Shown here piece after piece: positions 63,044 through 64,000 of a stretch of 64,000 bases of DNA. The notes under the pieces were generated by a model, which worked only from the letters and a program-made list of their open reading frames with translations, was not told the origin of the DNA and made no database searches. The DNA is from Pseudomonas sp. P5_109 (GTDB lineage Bacteria > Pseudomonadota > Gammaproteobacteria > Pseudomonadales > Pseudomonadaceae): NCBI RefSeq assembly GCF_034009455.1, contig NZ_CP125380.1:6801001-6865000 (forward strand), given 5' to 3'. Position 1 is the first letter of the stretch; the number at the start of each line of letters is the position of its first letter. The position numbers were made by a program, and so were the translations under genes.

Positions 63044-64000
63044 ATGAATGCCCCGACCTACCCTGCCGCCCAGCACGTCATGGTGCTCTACACCGGCGGC
63101 ACCATCGGCATGCAGGCCAGCGCCAATGGCCTGGCCCCGGCATCCGGTTTCGAAGCGCGGATGCGCGAATACCTGCACAGCCAACCCGAACTGGTGGTGC
63201 CGCAGTGGCGCTTTCGCGAGATGTCGCCGCTGATCGACAGCGCCAACATGACCCCGGCGTACTGGCAGCAGCTGCGTGAAGCCGTCGTTGATGCGATTGA
63301 AGTGCAAGGTTGCGACAGCGTGCTGATCCTGCACGGCACCGACACCCTGGCCTACAGCGCCGCGGCCATGAGTTTTCAACTGTTGGGGCTGCATGCCCGC
63401 GTGTGTTTTACCGGTTCGATGCTGCCGGCCGGCGTGACCGACAGCGATGCCTGGGAAAACCTTGGCGGCGCGCTGGTTGCCTTGGGACAAGGACTGGCGC
63501 CGGGTGTGCATTTGTACTTCCACGGCGAATTGCTCGACCCGACTCGTTGCGCGAAGGTACGCAGTTTTGGTCGGCATCCGTTCAAGCGCCTGGAGCGTCA
63601 GGGCGGTGGCGTGAAAGCGACTTCGATTCCAACGCAACTGAATTACAACCAACCTAGACAACTGGCGAATGTCGCCGTGCTGCCGCTATTTCCAGGCATC
63701 AGCGCCGGGATCCTCGATGGCCTGCTCGACAGTGGCATTCAGGGCCTGGTGTTGGAGTGTTACGGCAGCGGCACCGGCCCGAGCGACAACCCTGCGTTTC
63801 TCGCCAGCCTCGGGCGTGCGCGGGACAAGGGCGTTGTGGTGGTGGCAGTCACGCAATGCCATGAAGGCGGCGTTGAACTGGACGTTTACGAAGCTGGCAG
63901 TCGCTTGCGCCGTGAGGGCGTGTTGTCCGGTGGCGGCATGACCCGTGAAGCGGCTTTCGGCAAATTGCATGGGTTGCTGGGTGCAGGACTTGATGTCGCG
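63044..64000 (+). CDS. L-asparaginase (3' end missing)
   Basis: The frame is open to the right edge; 319 residues are visible. The start at 63044 has TGGAGAA upstream. The first catalytic threonine is in LYTGGTIGMQ and the second in LILHGTDTLAYSA, the two signature motifs of the bacterial asparaginase family; MLPAGVTDSDAWENL is also typical. There is no signal peptide (MNAPTYPAAQHVMVLYTGG), so it is probably the cytoplasmic type I form. It yields aspartate for AspA. Confidence 0.93.
   Translation, partial: MNAPTYPAAQHVMVLYTGGTIGMQASANGLAPASGFEARMREYLHSQPELVVPQWRFREMSPLIDSANMTPAYWQQLREAVVDAIEVQGCDSVLILHGTDTLAYSAAAMSFQLLGLHARVCFTGSMLPAGVTDSDAWENLGGALVALGQGLAPGVHLYFHGELLDPTRCAKVRSFGRHPFKRLERQGGGVKATSIPTQLNYNQPRQLANVAVLPLFPGISAGILDGLLDSGIQGLVLECYGSGTGPSDNPAFLASLGRARDKGVVVVAVTQCHEGGVELDVYEAGSRLRREGVLSGGGMTREAAFGKLHGLLGAGLDVA

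Overview
The window reads as a stretch of a Pseudomonas chromosome, most likely from the P. fluorescens group. Three things point there. The gene order (kauB, rpmG-rpmB, radC-coaBC-dut-algC-argB, pyrE/crc, rph/yicC-gmk-rpoZ-spoT-ridA, exbBD-tonB, oxyR-recG, ubiCA, phoBR, phoU-pstBACS, purEK, aspA) is the one I know from Pseudomonas. Crc and AlgC are Pseudomonas hallmarks. The intergenic spaces are filled with the GTGGGAGCGGGCTTGCTCGC-type REP doublets typical of that group. There are no rRNA genes, recognisable tRNA genes, CRISPR arrays or insertion sequences.

Layout. 1-4.9 kb: a phospholipase D-like protein cut by the left edge, an MFS exporter, an aminoaldehyde dehydrogenase and a small cupin. 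5-12.7 kb: ribosomal proteins L33/L28, a dipeptide-binding protein, RadC, CoA biosynthesis (coaBC), dUTPase, algC, argB. 12.8-20 kb: divergent pyrE and crc, then RNase PH, YicC, guanylate kinase, omega subunit and SpoT (nucleotide metabolism, RNA processing and stringent response). 20-29.8 kb: RidA, a lipoprotein, an epimerase-like protein, the ExbB-ExbD-TonB energiser, OxyR, RecG, an HDOD protein and a small SCP2-like protein. 30-35.2 kb: an accessory island. 35.2-38.7 kb: HU, rubredoxin and its reductase, UbiC/UbiA. 38.8-52.3 kb: the phosphate regulon (phoBR, phoU, pstB, pstA, pstC, pstS) with three recognisable Pho boxes and three unrelated genes embedded. 52.4-58.1 kb: an MHS-type transporter, thioesterase, mutarotase, two small envelope proteins, purE-purK. 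58.4-64 kb: a LysR regulator divergent from aspA, then an alanine/glycine:cation symporter and an asparaginase cut by the right edge, which look like an Asp/Asn/Ala uptake and catabolism cluster.

The most interesting part is the island between the SCP2-like gene and the HU gene. It carries an orphan leucine-rich-repeat protein; a DUF3077-type small protein behind a strongly structured leader (a 9-bp closing stem around two inner hairpins, one capped by a UUCG tetraloop); and a putative type VI secretion DNase effector of the Tde/Ntox15 class (glycine-zipper N-terminus, C-terminal HxxD). The effector is followed by two tandem Tdi-like immunity genes of identical length whose differences concentrate in one patch. 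No VgrG, PAAR or other secretion gene accompanies it, so it appears to be an orphan effector-immunity module.

Other recurring themes are REP doublets that abut or even encode the 3' ends of genes, two near-identical REP doublets inside the pst operon, and several operator-like palindromes or leader hairpins (pyrE-crc, purEK, rpmB, the symporter leader). All assignments come from reading the sequence and from memory of protein families; no database search was possible.
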